Source of the DNA: Pelomyxa schiedti
Taxonomy: Eukaryota; Evosea; Pelobiontida; Pelomyxidae
Assembly: GCA_020536535.1 (NCBI GenBank)
Contig: JAHLWZ010000615.1
Coordinates: 18,027 to 82,026, forward strand
DNA length: 64,000 bases
Reading direction: 5' to 3'
Position numbers and translations under genes: made by a program. Under the pieces are notes generated by a model. That model did no database searches. It was not told the DNA's origin and worked only from the letters and a program-made list of their open reading frames with translations. Positions 12,701 through 24,959 of this stretch are shown piece after piece. The first letter of the stretch is position 1. The number at the start of each line of letters is the position of its first letter.

Positions 12701-14064
12701 AAGCACAAAATGCCTTACAAGTTTTCACAAACTCCAATGATGGCTCTGATTTGGTTCGAAATCTTGACTCGATCATAAATCGGTTGTCATCACCTCCAGG
12801 TCTCGATTTTTTAGACCCGAGTTTACCCCAAAATCCCCCATCTGGCACTCAGTCCGATTTTGCATCGGATAACTTTCAAGTGCCTGCAGTCATTGCAGAG
12901 GGGGAGCAAAAAGGGGGAGCTTCTGAAAAGCCTTCTCTCTCAAATCAACAAAAAAAGAATAAACCAGTTGTACCTCATCCTACCCCAGTAATGCAATCAA
13001 ATCACATGAACACTCAGATACCACCAACACAACTTCAGACTTTAGTTCAGCCGTCCATTCCAACCGTTACACAAATACAACCGCATCAATTTCAGACACA
13101 GCAAGCAGTACATCAATTCCCTGTACAATTAGCACAATCCAACCAAATACATAGCATAGCAGAGTTGCCTCATACACTCTTTCCTGGGTTATATACCCAA
13201 TCAAGTCCCATGCAAATTCTCACCATGCCTCAGTATTACATGATGCAACAGCAACTTATACAACCCCAAACAGCACCAATACTTCCATCGCAACAAATAC
13301 AATCTCCCCCTGTCGGAACCCAGTCCCAGCTGCAACAAGAAACAACTCTACACCAGTACGCTTCCACTCCACAACTTCAACTTCAGTTGCAGGCACACCA
13401 ACAGCTACTACAAGCACAACAGGCTCAAGTGCACTTGAGTCTTCCTCTTGCTACTACATTACTTCACCCAGGGACTTCTCCTTCCAATCTTTTACATACG
13501 CAAATACACCAAGGAGAACTGGCGCAAACGCATGGCGTACCATCTCAGCTCATTACACTACCGATGCAAAAGTCACCAATGGTAGCAGGAAGAGGACCCA
13601 GAGGGCCAACGCAATTAATCAAAACACCTCAAACCAGCCATTTCCTTCACCCACAACATCCACCAGTAAATTTCCCTAAAACCGGCCAACCGGCTGTCCA
13701 ACACCACCCGCTCTCAAGCATTCACATCAATCCACCACAAGAAATCAACCGCACCAATCTGCAACCACCCACTCCGCAATTGCACCCACAATTACCAACG
13801 CAAGTTCAAGCCCAGAGCCAAGCAACACAACCCCCGGAACTTACTGCACAACCGCAATCACAGCCACAACTGCTGACTCAGCCACAACTGCATCAGCAAC
13901 AGACTGGCAATAACCTTCAACCACAAACACACCCACAGACACTTCTCTCAATTCCAACTCAACACTTGAGCTCACCACAGACACCCTCACAACAAATACA
14001 ACTCCCAACCCAATTGAAACCCCCAGAACCAGCACCCACCACAGAAGCAACCACAGTAGAGTGA
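9785..14064 (+). CDS. AT-hook / DNA-alkylation-repair (AlkD-like) / Gln-rich fusion protein
   Basis: A 1,358-residue fusion. Introns at 10611-10651, 11830-11867, 11991-12035, 12209-12250 and 12541-12577 give one continuous frame. Order: Gln/Thr/Gly-rich N-terminus with a short polyGln; two AT-hook-like basic motifs RRGRRPRA (about 260) and TKRGRKAKA (about 298); a Pro/Ser-rich spacer; then an AlkD-type HEAT-like domain (about 612-845) with YMKNAVTYHGIMIPQLKQLF, LDKYVNDWSTCDSLASK, EWADSPSMWRQRAC and ERFVQLGVGWLLRELSV, the usual order of motifs for this family. The final 500 residues are Gln/Pro/Thr-rich. AlkD proteins excise bulky or charged N-alkylated bases; here the AT hooks suggest targeting to A/T-rich DNA and the tails suggest a chromatin or transcription role (inference). 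Thirteen A residues directly precede the ATG. Confidence 0.85.
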
Positions 14065-14180
14065 TAAAATAGATAGGCTTTTACCTGTACCATTACCCTT
14101 TTGAAAACGAGTCAGCAAAAAAAAAAAAGACAAACCAATCAGGAAACCGGGCAAAGGGAAAAAAAACACCGAAATAAAGA

Positions 14181-17100
14181 ATGAAGCGGAGGTGGCGATG
14201 TGGCCTCGTACTTTTTGTGGTGTATATATGCATTATGGGAGAGACTGGAACGTGTCAGGAAACGGGTGGGGCCTCATCAGTTGTGTTGTCAGGCACAATT
14301 GGCAACCAGGGAGTGGAACCCACAATTTTGTTGTGCTCAATGGACGGTCGCATGCAAGCACTGGGAGCTGTATCGGGAACCCCAAAGTTGACTTTTTTTT
14401 TGTTTTCTGTTGTTATTGTTTTGCTCATTTTGGCTTAATAGGTGGGGCCTTGATATTCCAGGAGAAGAAAAAAGTTCATCAGACTTTTCTGGTGAGGCCA
14501 CACCACATTTTATTCCTAGTGCAGATGGGTCTGGGTCACTGTATGCATTCAGCAAACACGCAGGAGGTTCCTCTCAGCTTGTTAGGCTTCCTGTCACTAT
14601 GTCTGACATTGTATGTTGAAATTGAACCATGTAACTTACTATTTATAAAGACCACACATTAATATGTTTCAAGGTTTCTAATTCTCCTTTTATGAGCCCA
14701 GACGGAGTACTTTATGTGGGATCAAGAACTTCTAGTGTGTTCTTTGTAGATATAGAAAGGGGAACACTCTCACAGTAATACTCATACTTCCATTCATTTC
14801 TGAGGTCTTCTCAGGCTCAACTCACCAACTGAGAGTGTTCCTGAACACATTGACCCTTTGGATTTGGAAAGCTCTGGTGCTCACATTGGGCGCATTGATT
14901 ACACCGTTACTGCTGTGGATTCCATCACCAACCGAGAGCTATGGAATGCAACCAGCAGCCAGTAAAGCTTCCCTTCGTTGTCTTTGTCTAACGTTCTAGG
15001 TATGTGGCTATTTCATCTGGGATGCCTGGGGTGCCAGGCACTGTACCTCAGGCCCAAAGATTTGCGGTTTCAGTTGGTGTAACTGGTGAAGTGAGGTGTG
15101 TTGATACACTTGTTGGTACACTACTATGGACATTCAAGTTAAAGACTCCTGCCATTGCTGCCTACCTCGTTTCTACTGCCGTTGAAGTTCCAAACCTCTT
15201 ACAGACAGTGAAACTGCCACTCTATTATTATGCGACTGACTCTTCCGTTGGAGGACTGCATAACGGCATTTTTGTGGGTGAGAGTGGAGGAAAGAGCTTT
15301 GCTTTACCTACTATTCAAACTGCTCTCCCCAGTAATATGGTTGCTTCTGGGCCAACCTTTACTCTCCTTCAACCAAATGTGCCCAAGTATTGGGATGCAC
15401 AGAGAGATGATTATCCGTTAGCACTGCTTCCGGACTATTCAACAGTTTTTACTCTACTTGAAGGTCCTACATGCGCGGAAGATGAAGAACCAGAAGATAC
15501 CATCCACTTTGTTACTGTAGTGGACAATTCGATAGCAAATGTTCCAACCGACCCCAAGCCTACAGAGTATCGCTTTTTCATTCTTGTGCCGTTCTCTATT
15601 TTGACAGGAACACTTGGTGCTCTCTTAACCATTCGCGCAATTTATAAGGTGAGGCAGTCCAGGGCACAACAACGACCCAAGCAGAAGCAAGTACCTAAAG
15701 AGCATGGAAAGTGCACACTGAAGCAGGAAAATGCGGGTGAACCACAAACAACTCCGAATCAGGAGATTCCTGTTATTCAGAGTTCAGCACAAACTACGGC
15801 TGCTACACCATCCCAACCCATAACACAAACAGTGACGAAAGTAGAGACGTTACCGACACCAAGCGCTGCAGCGATAGTAACCCATACGTCCGCAGCCACA
15901 ACAGAAACAACAGTGCCAGCGCCTACAGTACCACAGATTACACCAAAAGTTCCCACTCAAACAGAGCCCGCAGCTCTTAAACAAAAATCTGATGTGTCCC
16001 AAGAAGCTACCCAAAACGTACCCCAGAAACTTCCAAATGAGCAAACAACAAAAGAGGCTGTCCCTGTCCGCCCCATAGAACCCTCACCATCGGAGATGAA
16101 ACCTCGCCAAAAATCTGGAAAATCTAAACCCTCAAAAAGTCCTCAAAAACCAAATGCAAAGACAACCTCAAAGCAATCTTCTGCGTCTGCCGAGCCTCCA
16201 GAACAATTATCCACTAACGCCACATCTTCTGCAACTGCATCATCACTGAAACCTACAAGTTCTTTACCCGTAAGTTCGTTGAACCAAGCTACCACAACCG
16301 CATCGTCTTCAACAGTACCTACTACTATAGCTTCTTCTCGTATCACAACAACTTCTGACCCAAACTCTCCCGCAATTCAGTGGAAAACCCATCTACATGT
16401 CGGCAAGGTAGTTGTTGATCTCACTCGCGTTCTTGGATATGGTAGTTGTGGTACCATTGTATATGAAGGCTGTCTAGAGGATGGCAGACGTGTAGCTGTT
16501 AAGAGAATGCTAAAGCAATTCTACGTCGTGGCACAACGAGAAGTTACTTTGCTATTGGAAAGTGACGAGCACCCAAATGTTGTGAGATACTACGTCCGTG
16601 AAGAAGATGAAAACTTCATGTTAGCACCGCCTTTCCCTCCAATAAATGACCCTATTCCACAGCTATCTTGCTCTCACGTACTGTGAAAAGACACTGACCA
16701 AATATGTTGAAGATAATGTACTCTTCACTTCACTTTCCACAGCACTTTCTCAAACAAGATTATAAAATCCTCCTCATTATCACTTGCCAACTTGACAAAG
16801 AATAGAAAGATGTTGGCTCTCTTTTGACTGAAGAGCTTAAGCAAATTATGGTTGACGTTGTGTCTGGAATAAGGTTGTTTACCAATCTCCATGAGATTTT
16901 AATTTCTCATAGCCATATTCACTCCTTGAATATCTGCCATCGTGATCTTAAGCCTGGTAATATGCAGTCAAACGGGGCTCCACTCATGTCATACAGATAA
17001 CATCTTAATTGATACTAAGGGGCACGCACGTATTTCTGATATGGGTCTGGCCAAAAAAATGAAAGATAGCCAGTTTTCGTGCAGCGGTTCCAATACAGGT

Positions 17101-18031
17101 AGCTTTAGAAATGAATTTAATCTCAGATGTTATTCATGTGTGAAGGCAGTATTGGCTGGCAAGCTCCAGAGTTAATTGATCCTCGTATTGGGAAGACAGG
17201 GGCTGCTGTTGACTCATTTGCACTTGGGTGTATCCTGTTTTACATTGTAGCCGATCGTTTCACCGTACTGAATTAAACACTACACAGGTTACTAATCGAC
17301 ACCCTTTTGGAGATAGACATAAGAGAGAGCAAAACATACTTGCAGGCAACTGTGACCTCTCCCCAATTGCGCATTCAGTAGAGCTCCTGGACCTTGTGTC
17401 AAGATTACTTCTTCAAAATCCAGCAGATAGACTTCCAGTTTCACAAACACTCTATCACCCTTTTTTCTGGACTCCACAGGTACTGTGACCATAGTTTTTA
17501 CGACTGACTTTAGTAAAAGAGGACTTTGAATTTCCTTGTCGTTGCTTCAGATAAATTGGAAAACGAAAAAGCCTCGTATGCACTTTCCAAATGACTGTTC
17601 TATGAGATGTAACATCCTGAGCAGATCGAGTATCGTTCAGGCTTTCGAGAGAATAGAGCCGAGTTGGGCAGCTGGTGCGGACCTATGCATCCGGTACTGG
17701 GTAAACAGGCTTGACCCAATGCTCGTAGCAGACTTGTCACATCACCGCTGGTATTCCTATGACTCTTGCCGAGACTTACTCCGTGTCTTCCGCAACAAGG
17801 TCCATTCCATGCCCAACTTACCCAAAAATTGATTGATGCACCGTGAAGGTGAGCCATTACTATGAACTGGATGAGCAACTTAAGATCAGACTCGGCCGAC
17901 TTCCGGATGGATTCCTTAGGTACTTCACCCAACGGTTCCCGACATTGGTGATGAGAACCTACAACATCATTGCACTACACTGCCCAAATGACCCTGCTTT
18001 CACAGACTACTTGTACACCCACAAAATGTAA
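14181..18031 (+). CDS. IRE1: IRE1-type ER stress sensor kinase/endoribonuclease
   Basis: Transmembrane unfolded-protein sensor: lumenal beta-propeller, membrane segment, cytosolic kinase and KEN RNase. A signal peptide follows the ATG (CGLVLFVVYICIMG). Lumenal signatures are LLCSMDGRMQALGAV and MSPDGVLYVGSRTSSVFFVD. The membrane span is near 15583-15640 (FFILVPFSILTGTLGALLT), then about 230 residues of Pro/Thr/Ser linker. Kinase: LGYGSCGTIVYEG, VAVKRML, ICHRDLKP joined across an intron to DNILID, then ISDMGLAKK (DMG instead of DFG), GWQAPELIDP and DSFALGCILFY. The KEN domain has HHRWYSYDSCRDLLRVFRNK and GFLRYFTQRFPTLVMRTYN and ends the protein. About a dozen short introns. DMG rather than DFG is also found in plant IRE1. 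Convergent with the SLC35F6-like gene, 40 bp between stops. Family assignment is very secure. Confidence 0.95.
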
Positions 18032-18071
18032 ATAAGAGAAGAAAGAGGCCATAAGCCAATAAAACATTTCT

Positions 18072-19376
18072 TTAGTTCTTCTCTGGTTCTTCACCACCCT
18101 GGATGTCAAGCTTCTTTTCTGGTGCTGGGTAGGGAATTCCTGGTATCTTGAGTATTCCGTTGTAGACAAAGCTGCTGGAAATAAGTACTACGAATCCACC
18201 AAGCTCCAGCCATGACCACACAGACCACATTTCACCAAAACCACTTGTTGGCCAGATAGTGTAGATAACCAGGTCAGTAACCCAAATGCAAGTAGTACGG
18301 ACGGCCTCGAAAATTGTGCGGTTAACGGCGTTGAACAGGTCAGTGACGAACATGCCGTACACGTTGTAGAGTAGCACAGCGACGAAGAATACAACTATGC
18401 AGCCAATAAGATCGGCACTGGTCACCATGCACATGAACGAGTCAATGGTGTTTTCGAGGCTGTTGTGGGGCATGGTGCTGTAGTCGGTACCGGGAATTAC
18501 GTAGGCAAGAGGGCAAGCAATGAACACCATCAGAAGAGTGCCCCATAGTCCCTCATAGCCCACCACACGGAGTGGGTCAAGGGAGAGATTCTTCAGCAAG
18601 AACTCCTCAGTGACGATTTGTCCAGCTTGAATGAGTTGGGAGAAAATGACGAGGCAGCACCCAACCATAGTCTCGGCCGCAGTAGACGGTATTCCAGGCT
18701 GTGGCATCAGCATACCAGCTGTACCAACCATCACCAACGCAACACAGCAAATACCGAGTCCAACCATTTGGTGGTAGTGAATTGGGCGCCCCAGGAAAAT
18801 TCGTGAGAGAATAGAACTGAAGATAACCATTGAGCCACGAAGCATTTGGAAAACACTGACGGAAATATAGATCAGCCCAAAGGTCATCAGTGTGCTTGCA
18901 AGAAGGTCGAAAGTACACGGGACCATCATGATGATAGGGTTAGTCTTTTGCTTGGGCTCCTCTTTTTTCGGGACCAGTCTAGCAGCCTCCCCAAATTCAC
19001 GGCTTTCCGCAAGCTTCTTGGCGCGGAAATATGTAATAGCATCGGCAATCCAAGCAAGAGGCAGGGCCAAAGCCATAGCACCAAACATGAGTATACTTTG
19101 GAAAAACGGTTTTTCGAACGGATGTTCTATGTCACCCCATCCCATGCAGAACATAGCCAAAGAAATCTAACCAATTTTACCACAATAGTTTTTCTTTACA
19201 AGCGCATATTTAATTAACTGTTATCGTATTGTTTGTAGTATTGCCGTAACGTCGAGATCTGAAACTACCTTAGACGAGATGGACGTGCAAGTGCCCATCA
19301 CCAACATGCCCGTCAAAATATGAATACCCTTCGCGAGCTTCGCATTCTCGATGTTTCTGCCGAAAAGAACAACCAT
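18072..19376 (-). CDS. SLC35F6-like drug/metabolite-type transporter
   Basis: Multi-pass membrane protein of the DMT superfamily closest in pattern to SLC35F6. Two exons: MVVLFGRNIENAKLAKGIHI with LTGMLVMGTCTSISSK, then, after an intron at 19167-19268, ISLAMFCMGWGDIEHPFEKP into the main exon. About ten hydrophobic helices follow, with family-like stretches ISVSVFQMLRGSMVIFSSIL, HYHQMVGLGICCVALVMVG, EEFLLKNLSLDPLRVVGYEG and FEAVRTTCIWVTDLVIY. The segment HPFEKPFFQSILMFG corresponds to the conserved His-Pro-Phe after TM1. The tail is acidic and hydrophilic (LDIQGGEEPEKN). In animals SLC35F6 is in lysosomes or mitochondria; location here is unknown. Its start diverges from UTP11 with 283 bp between, and the intron is longer (102 nt) than its neighbours'. 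Confidence 0.85.
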
Positions 19377-19659
19377 AGACTACGGCGATAACGCGTCTTC
19401 AATCAGAGATCTATGTACCCAAATCTACGGTATTCCCTCAACGGGCGCTGTGGCGCGGCACCAAAGGTTGTTTTTCTTTTTGAGTTTCGCGTTCGCCCCA
19501 GATCTGGGTGAATCAAAGTGCAAAAATAGCCCAAGATGGGGGAACTCGATCACTCCCCGAAAAAAATCGCTCTGCAGTTGCAGCGTCCAATATCGGCACG
19601 ACGCCCGAACGAACGACATTTAGCTACGCTACCAGGGACAATAGCAAAACGAGGACACA

Positions 19660-20670
19660 ATGACGAGGGTGCCATTTAAGTTACGCAAGTACCGCGAAAG
19701 ATCTCAGCCAAAAGCACGTGCCCACTTGGGGTTTTTGCAAAAACATGCCGACTACAAAAAACGTGCTGAATATACTCACAAGTGTGCATTTGGACCGCCT
19801 CCTTTTTTTTTTTGACTTTGGGTCTCTAAGGAAGAAGGAACTCCTTACGTCTTTGAAAGAGCAAGCACTAAATAGAAATCCGGATGAATATCACCCAACC
19901 ATGAAAAATAGAAGAATGCGGGTTTTTTCCGATACTTTTCCCTCACTTCGTTCATAGCCGACAGGATGGCAAACAATATAAAAGTAGAATGGAAACGGAC
20001 TTGACCCCTGAAGAGCTGGCACTCATTCAGACCCAAGATACTGGGTACCTGCAATACGCCAAATCCATTGATGTCAAGGTTTTTCTTTGTCTTGTTCGCG
20101 GGATAAATTTGGCTCAACTTTACAAACCTAGAAAGTCCAAAGACTGGAAGCCAATCTTCATAGAATTGGTGCAAAGCCAGAAAATACAAGAATATTATTT
20201 GCCTCTTCTCCTGAAGAACAGGAGGCGCTTCAGAAACGAGTTATTGCTGAAAGTAGATCCACATTACCCGTCAAGTAAGATGACATTTCTTACCGTGCCT
20301 TTCATTTCAATATCCTCGTTATGTTTAGAATATTTTGATACCTCTCTAGATTACGTCCGGAGCAACTTTCTGCAGCATCTGTTGTTGTCGGGTCTATCGG
20401 CAAAGTAACTACCAAGGCGAGTTGTTTGTACCATTTCTTTCTTTAATTGCAGTGAAGGGCTTGGCAAAACTAGAAAAGCAGAAAAGAGATACCTACGCTG
20501 AACTTCACCAGCGCAAGCAACGCATAAAGAAATTCAATAAAATGCTGCGCACAGTAGACATTCAGCACTCACTCAGAAAAGTCAAAGACAAGAGAACGGA
20601 AATACAGAAAATTGTAGACCCGGAAACCGAAAAAGTTACTATCAAATTCACCTCAATCCGGCGTAAATAG
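19660..20670 (+). CDS. UTP11: UTP11-like U3 snoRNP (SSU processome) protein
   Basis: Nucleolar component of the small-subunit processome needed for 18S rRNA maturation. Start MTRVPFKLRKYRERSQPKAR with HLGFLQKHADYKKRA, then across the intron 19792-19830 KELLTSLKEQALNRNPDEYH, which is the hallmark Asn-Arg-Asn-Pro-Asp-Glu of the family. Next come LTPEELALIQTQDTGYLQ and, after another intron, KVQRLEANLHRIGAKPENTR. The last exon (from 20453) is basic and helical: KGLAKLEKQKRDTYAELHQR to IKFTSIRRK. The exon between about 20340 and 20408 can be read in more than one frame and its splice edges are unresolved. Convergent with the MFS gene, 70 bp between stops. Length after splicing is close to the usual 250-280 residues. 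Confidence 0.9.
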
Positions 20671-20740
20671 ACCAACAAACACTAAACAAACAAAGTATTG
20701 TACCCAAGCAAAAATAAAAAAAATTTTATATACAATTCTC

Positions 20741-22991
20741 TTATACTTTGTTTGGCCTTGACACAAACGGCAAGTTAACAGTTGTGGGGACCCAACAAGT
20801 CAAAAGTGCAGTGACGGCAGACAAACAAGCTAGTAGAACAAATGGGAAGTGGTAGTCAATAGGGAACACTACAACAAAATACGTTTCGTTAGAACAGGAA
20901 AGAAGCAAGAGGATGAGAGACCTGTGTTGGAAAAAGACCAAGCCAGAAGAGGAGGAAAGATAGCAGGACTGAAGCCCCGGGTTAGAGCCACTAAGCTTTG
21001 TCCTATGCCGTTGGCTGTGCCCATATCCTATGCAGCTGGTATTAGGAAAAAGAGGGTGGAATAAGGGAAATAACCTTATCACCAACACTGTTGGTTAGTA
21101 ATGTTACAACGGCGGATATCACACATTGCCGGAAAAACTGGTAAATCAAGAGATACGATATAATGGCTGTCCAAACTGCAGCAGTGTTGATAGGGACTAG
21201 TAATGAACAGAAAGGCAGGGCAAAAACCACAGGAGCGATTCCCAAGCTACCAAAGCGGTTCGTCCACAACAACCTTGCAGGTATGATATGAGTGTGTGTT
21301 GTGGGTCTGAGGAACAACTAGCACACTTCAGTCTATTGGCTATCCTCTTGTAAAAGAATAGCTGAGTTATAACCATAGACAACCCACCCACGGAAATAGC
21401 AATTCCAATTTCGGTAGAATCAAAACCAAGACCACCACTTTCCGGTGTTGCAGATGCCCACACTGGAAAAAGTGTATCCATACCCGATTGCACAAAGCCC
21501 ACATATGCATATCTAGGTGAAGCTAAGATATTGAAATTGCTCAAGAGTACCTACAGGAAACATATGAACAAAGGCAGTGCCCATTTCTTCCATAACGAGG
21601 TGAAATCACGCTTTACAGCAGGATCATTGACTTTCCCCACAAGTGCACCTTCACTTTTCTCAACTGGGAGCATTTCAACTTCACTTTGAAGGTTATTGAT
21701 AACAGCTTCACCACATGAAGTAGTTGCAGTTGTATCATTCACAATAGACTCAGGTTCACAGGATTGTTTGAAGCCATTGGCTTCTATATCCAGTGCAAGG
21801 GATCCCTCATCTTTACCACTTGAGGTAAGAGGAGTTTCATCCTGGATCTGGAAAGTTGTTAGACTTGGTTGTAAATTAATGTCAATCGCTGTTACATTTA
21901 ATTGTTGTCTTGGGGGGTTCTCCTTAATGAATAGAACTGCCAAAACGAAACTGGCTATAATAAATACAGAGACTATGAGGTTCGGCAGCAAGTAAGGAAA
22001 CTTTCCAAAGAGACCTTTTGATTTGTAAGGACACTTGTGCAATTTTATGCGCACAGACAGCAGACCATCAGGAGAAAACACGGACGGAAGTTTTGTTGCC
22101 GGTCGCGCAGTGAGACCTCCCAATGTTGAACCTCCAATGGCCCCAAGGCCATACATCAACCCCAATAATGCAAAAGTTTGAATCCGATTCGTAGCATCGG
22201 TCAGCTCACCTGGGGAGGTCAGACTGGAAAAGAAGAAATGAATGTACATTGTACTACCTAAATAAGTTTTAGAAACTCCAATATTGCCATTGAGGAGGCC
22301 ATTGAGAGACCGTGCAGCAAGTGCGGCAGGGTAAGACCAGCTGATAGATTTGGGTGAAAAAAAATCATATGAGGTACTGTTTAACCTAAAGCCAAACATA
22401 ATGGTAGACAAGAAGGACCCAAATGCACCAATGAGCATCACCGGCCTTCGACCTGAAGTGCCCATGAGATAAGAAGAAAGGGAAGTACTGAAGTACTAAC
22501 CCACCCTTTCGATCAGAAATCCACCCAAGAGGAAATGAGCTCAAAAACTGACATAGGAAAAACGAACTGGTTATAAAGCCAGCATAGTAGCCAACTTTGT
22601 CAGGATCATCAGTTACCCCCAGGTCTAAACCGAGAGGATTAAGTTGTAAAAAAAATCGGAATGCATGAGCAAGTTTCATACCAAGAACCATTTCTGGGAT
22701 ATACGCGGCAATTGATGTTCCCACCAGTCCTTCATTGATCATGAACATCTACACACAGCTCCCTCAATACTGTATCACTCCCAAAAAAAAAAAAAAAAAT
22801 TCACAAGGTACCAATACAGTCAGGAGCTTTGCACGTGGTACTCCAGGAGGCAGGATGGAATCCACCACACCACGAAACACTGAACCCATAATCCCTTTGC
22901 AGCTGCACGACGGCGTTGGATTTCCTCCCACCACTACCTCGTGTGACGACACAGACCCCATCTCGGGGTCCTCTGAAGACGTCGCTGGCAT
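20741..22991 (-). CDS. Major facilitator superfamily transporter
   Basis: Twelve-helix-type MFS carrier of the group containing ZINC INDUCED FACILITATOR-like and tetracycline-efflux-like proteins. Start chosen at MPATSSEDPEMG (22991). After the first intron the reading is KLLTVLMFMINEGLVGTSI (TM1). The loop 2-3 signature is GWISDRKG joined across an intron to GRRPVMLIGAFGSFL, the classic Gly-x-x-x-Asp-Arg-x-Gly-Arg-Arg. Further: GLMYGLGAIGGSTLGGL, a charged central loop of about 110 residues, then the second half with GFDSTEIGIAISVGGLSMV and, near the end, TANGIGQSLVALTRGFSPA. The last exon is HFPFVLLACLSAVTALLT to SRPNKV. Substrate cannot be predicted. No mitochondrial or secretory presequence is needed or seen. 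Confidence 0.88.
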
Positions 22992-23150
22992 CCCTAACAC
23001 AGTTGCAGCAAATGAATTCAACAAAGTTCAGGGTTTCTTTTTGAAGCCAATCTATCTGCTAAGAGTTACAGGGGAATGCACCATGTTCCTGGAAGTTGGA
23101 AGTCAACATCTGTCTCATCTGCCTCATCAATCTCTCCTGGGAGTCCCACG

Positions 23151-24957
23151 TCAGAGGGGGTTCCTTCGATGCAACCACTGGAGCCCTTGAGGAGTTTCTG
23201 TGAAAAGCTTGATTGCAAAGACAACGCTCAAACCAGTATCCATCCAATGGTGGAAAATCCTCACTTTCGTGAAGTTGCACTTTGCCGTTAAGAATCCCAC
23301 AATAGACCCACCAGTTCCACTTCGTGTGCTGGGCTATTTTGTAGCAGTACATTGGTGTCAATTTTTTTTAGTCAACGAATCCCCGAACACAACAAAATGA
23401 ATGCAGAACTTCCAGACTCTGTACTTCAAAAGTATACACTGATGTACTGTGTTGAATAACCCACAATGAACGGTTCTCTAGGATTCAAGCTGGTGATGCT
23501 GTTTGACTTGCTTGTGGAATTTGCTAAGAAGTCAAAGTGCACAATTCAGTGTAAGACCATTCCTATTTTCACCAGACCTCTGAATCAAGAATCCATGAAG
23601 TGAGGGACTTCTTGCACACACTCTTGCTGACCCGTATTTACCTGCCTTCAGACTCTCATAGAGCCTTCTTCTCGAACTAGCTCCTGGAATCGGCTGACTG
23701 CTGTACCCTACTACTTCAGTTGAAGAAAGTATTCCAACGTGAGGGCAGTTTTAGGGTCAGTTTTTCTCACGATCGATAATTCTCACCTCACAATCGAGAT
23801 TGTAACCATTTGATAGATTTGAAGCGACATTAGTAGTACCCACGACAGCCACACTTGGTTTTTTTCCTCGTAAATCCAAACACGTGGTGTAGTTTACAAG
23901 AGCCAAGATGTCCGCCCATAATGGAGAAGTGTAATCGACATTTCCCCCACGCATGTGATTTGACGTCTTCCTGACGACTTTCCAGAAACTGCCAACCGAA
24001 TGAGACAACAACAGCCAGCCAACCGCCGCCACCAGAGATCAGCGCGGGCCCTTATCCTCGTACTGTCTGCTCTGTAAGCTATCCCGCTGTACTCATTTCC
24101 CTCTCTTCCGAGATGCTCAACCACAATCCACGTGGTACTCATACAACAACGTCACGAGAAAAGGGAGCAGGGGTGGAAAGAGGTAGTATTGAGAGTGGGA
24201 ACAGTCACTGATTGCCAAAGCAAGTTTACTGGATAGATCATGGGAGGGGTTACAAGGTGTGGGCTCTGTGACAAAAGAAGAATTATTTGGCCTGTGAGCG
24301 GACCCACAATGACTGGATGAGAGATGGAGACCACACCTGCAGTATGAATGATACCCGAGAAAATGGAGAATAACAGATACTTTATTCTTCGATTACTACA
24401 GGCCTCAGCTAGAGCTTCCCCATAATCCTATTTGGTTGGTAAACCTTCGCGGCTTCAGGACCACAGGCCACATTGTTTTTGTGTTTCCGAATCGACAGTT
24501 GCAATCATCAAACCAAATCCAATCCAGTCATCGACCATTTAGTAAAGCGAAGAAGATCTAAAAAATAAATAAAAACGAGACAATGAGATGCCGGCAGTGG
24601 CAGGTGACAGTTCGGTCTCTTTTTTACAAAACACCAACAAACACAAACAAATAAAAAAAACAGTGTGTGCACTGTGGTTACTACGGTCAATTGAAGGGGA
24701 CCATGCGCTACACAATCATCATCAGCGGCATCAGAATTACCTTACCCCACGTTTAATTGCTAATTACATTACAGAGGCTACCCTCTGAGAACCACCTGGA
24801 TGCGAAGGAGCCCCAAAAAGGGACTCTGGTGCAGGTTTCGGTCTCCCGTGCTGAGAGGGAGGCTCTGCGCCATCTACTACCTGCTTCGCGGAGTGGAGCG
24901 GACCACAATCATCATCAGCGGCATCAGAATTACCTTACCCCACGTGCGACAACGGTG
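23151..24957 (-). CDS. Unrecognised multi-exon protein, possibly membrane-associated
   Basis: I do not recognise this gene. The minus strand gives a chain of frame-compatible exons: NSDAADDDCGPLHSAKQVVD (from about 24945), a second exon starting with the same NSDAADDDC (from about 24752), LLRFTKWSMTGLDL, EPTPCNPSHDLSSKLALAIS with SQYYLFPPLLPFLVTLLYEY, then VAAVGWLLLSHSVGSFWKVV, KPSVAVVGTTNVASNLSNGY, YGSARVCARSPSLHGFLIQR, ITSLNPREPFIVGYSTQYI, AFILFPAHEVELVVQLHESE and the end GLQWLHRRNPL. Two hydrophobic stretches could be membrane segments. The 5' end is not fixed and may lie upstream of 24960. An opposing plus-strand ORF at 23076-23291 was judged a shadow. Gene reality is likely; exact structure is not. 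Confidence 0.45.
24711..24752. repeat. 42-bp direct repeat, copy 1
   Basis: Exact 42-bp match to 24904-24945, 193 bp apart in the same orientation. On the minus strand both copies start with a splice-acceptor-like GGGGTAAG and then encode NSDAADDDC, so each copy would be an acceptor plus the first codons of an exon. Confidence 0.9.
24904..24945. repeat. 42-bp direct repeat, copy 2
   Basis: Second exact copy of the 42-bp repeat at 24711-24752. Flanks differ on both sides, so the duplicated unit is either short or old with only the acceptor/exon-start kept. Confidence 0.9.
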
Positions 24958-24959
24958 AA

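Noticed and set aside
23076-23291. Plus-strand Ser-rich 71-codon ORF
   Set aside because: The minus strand gives a longer chain of frame-consistent exons through the same region.
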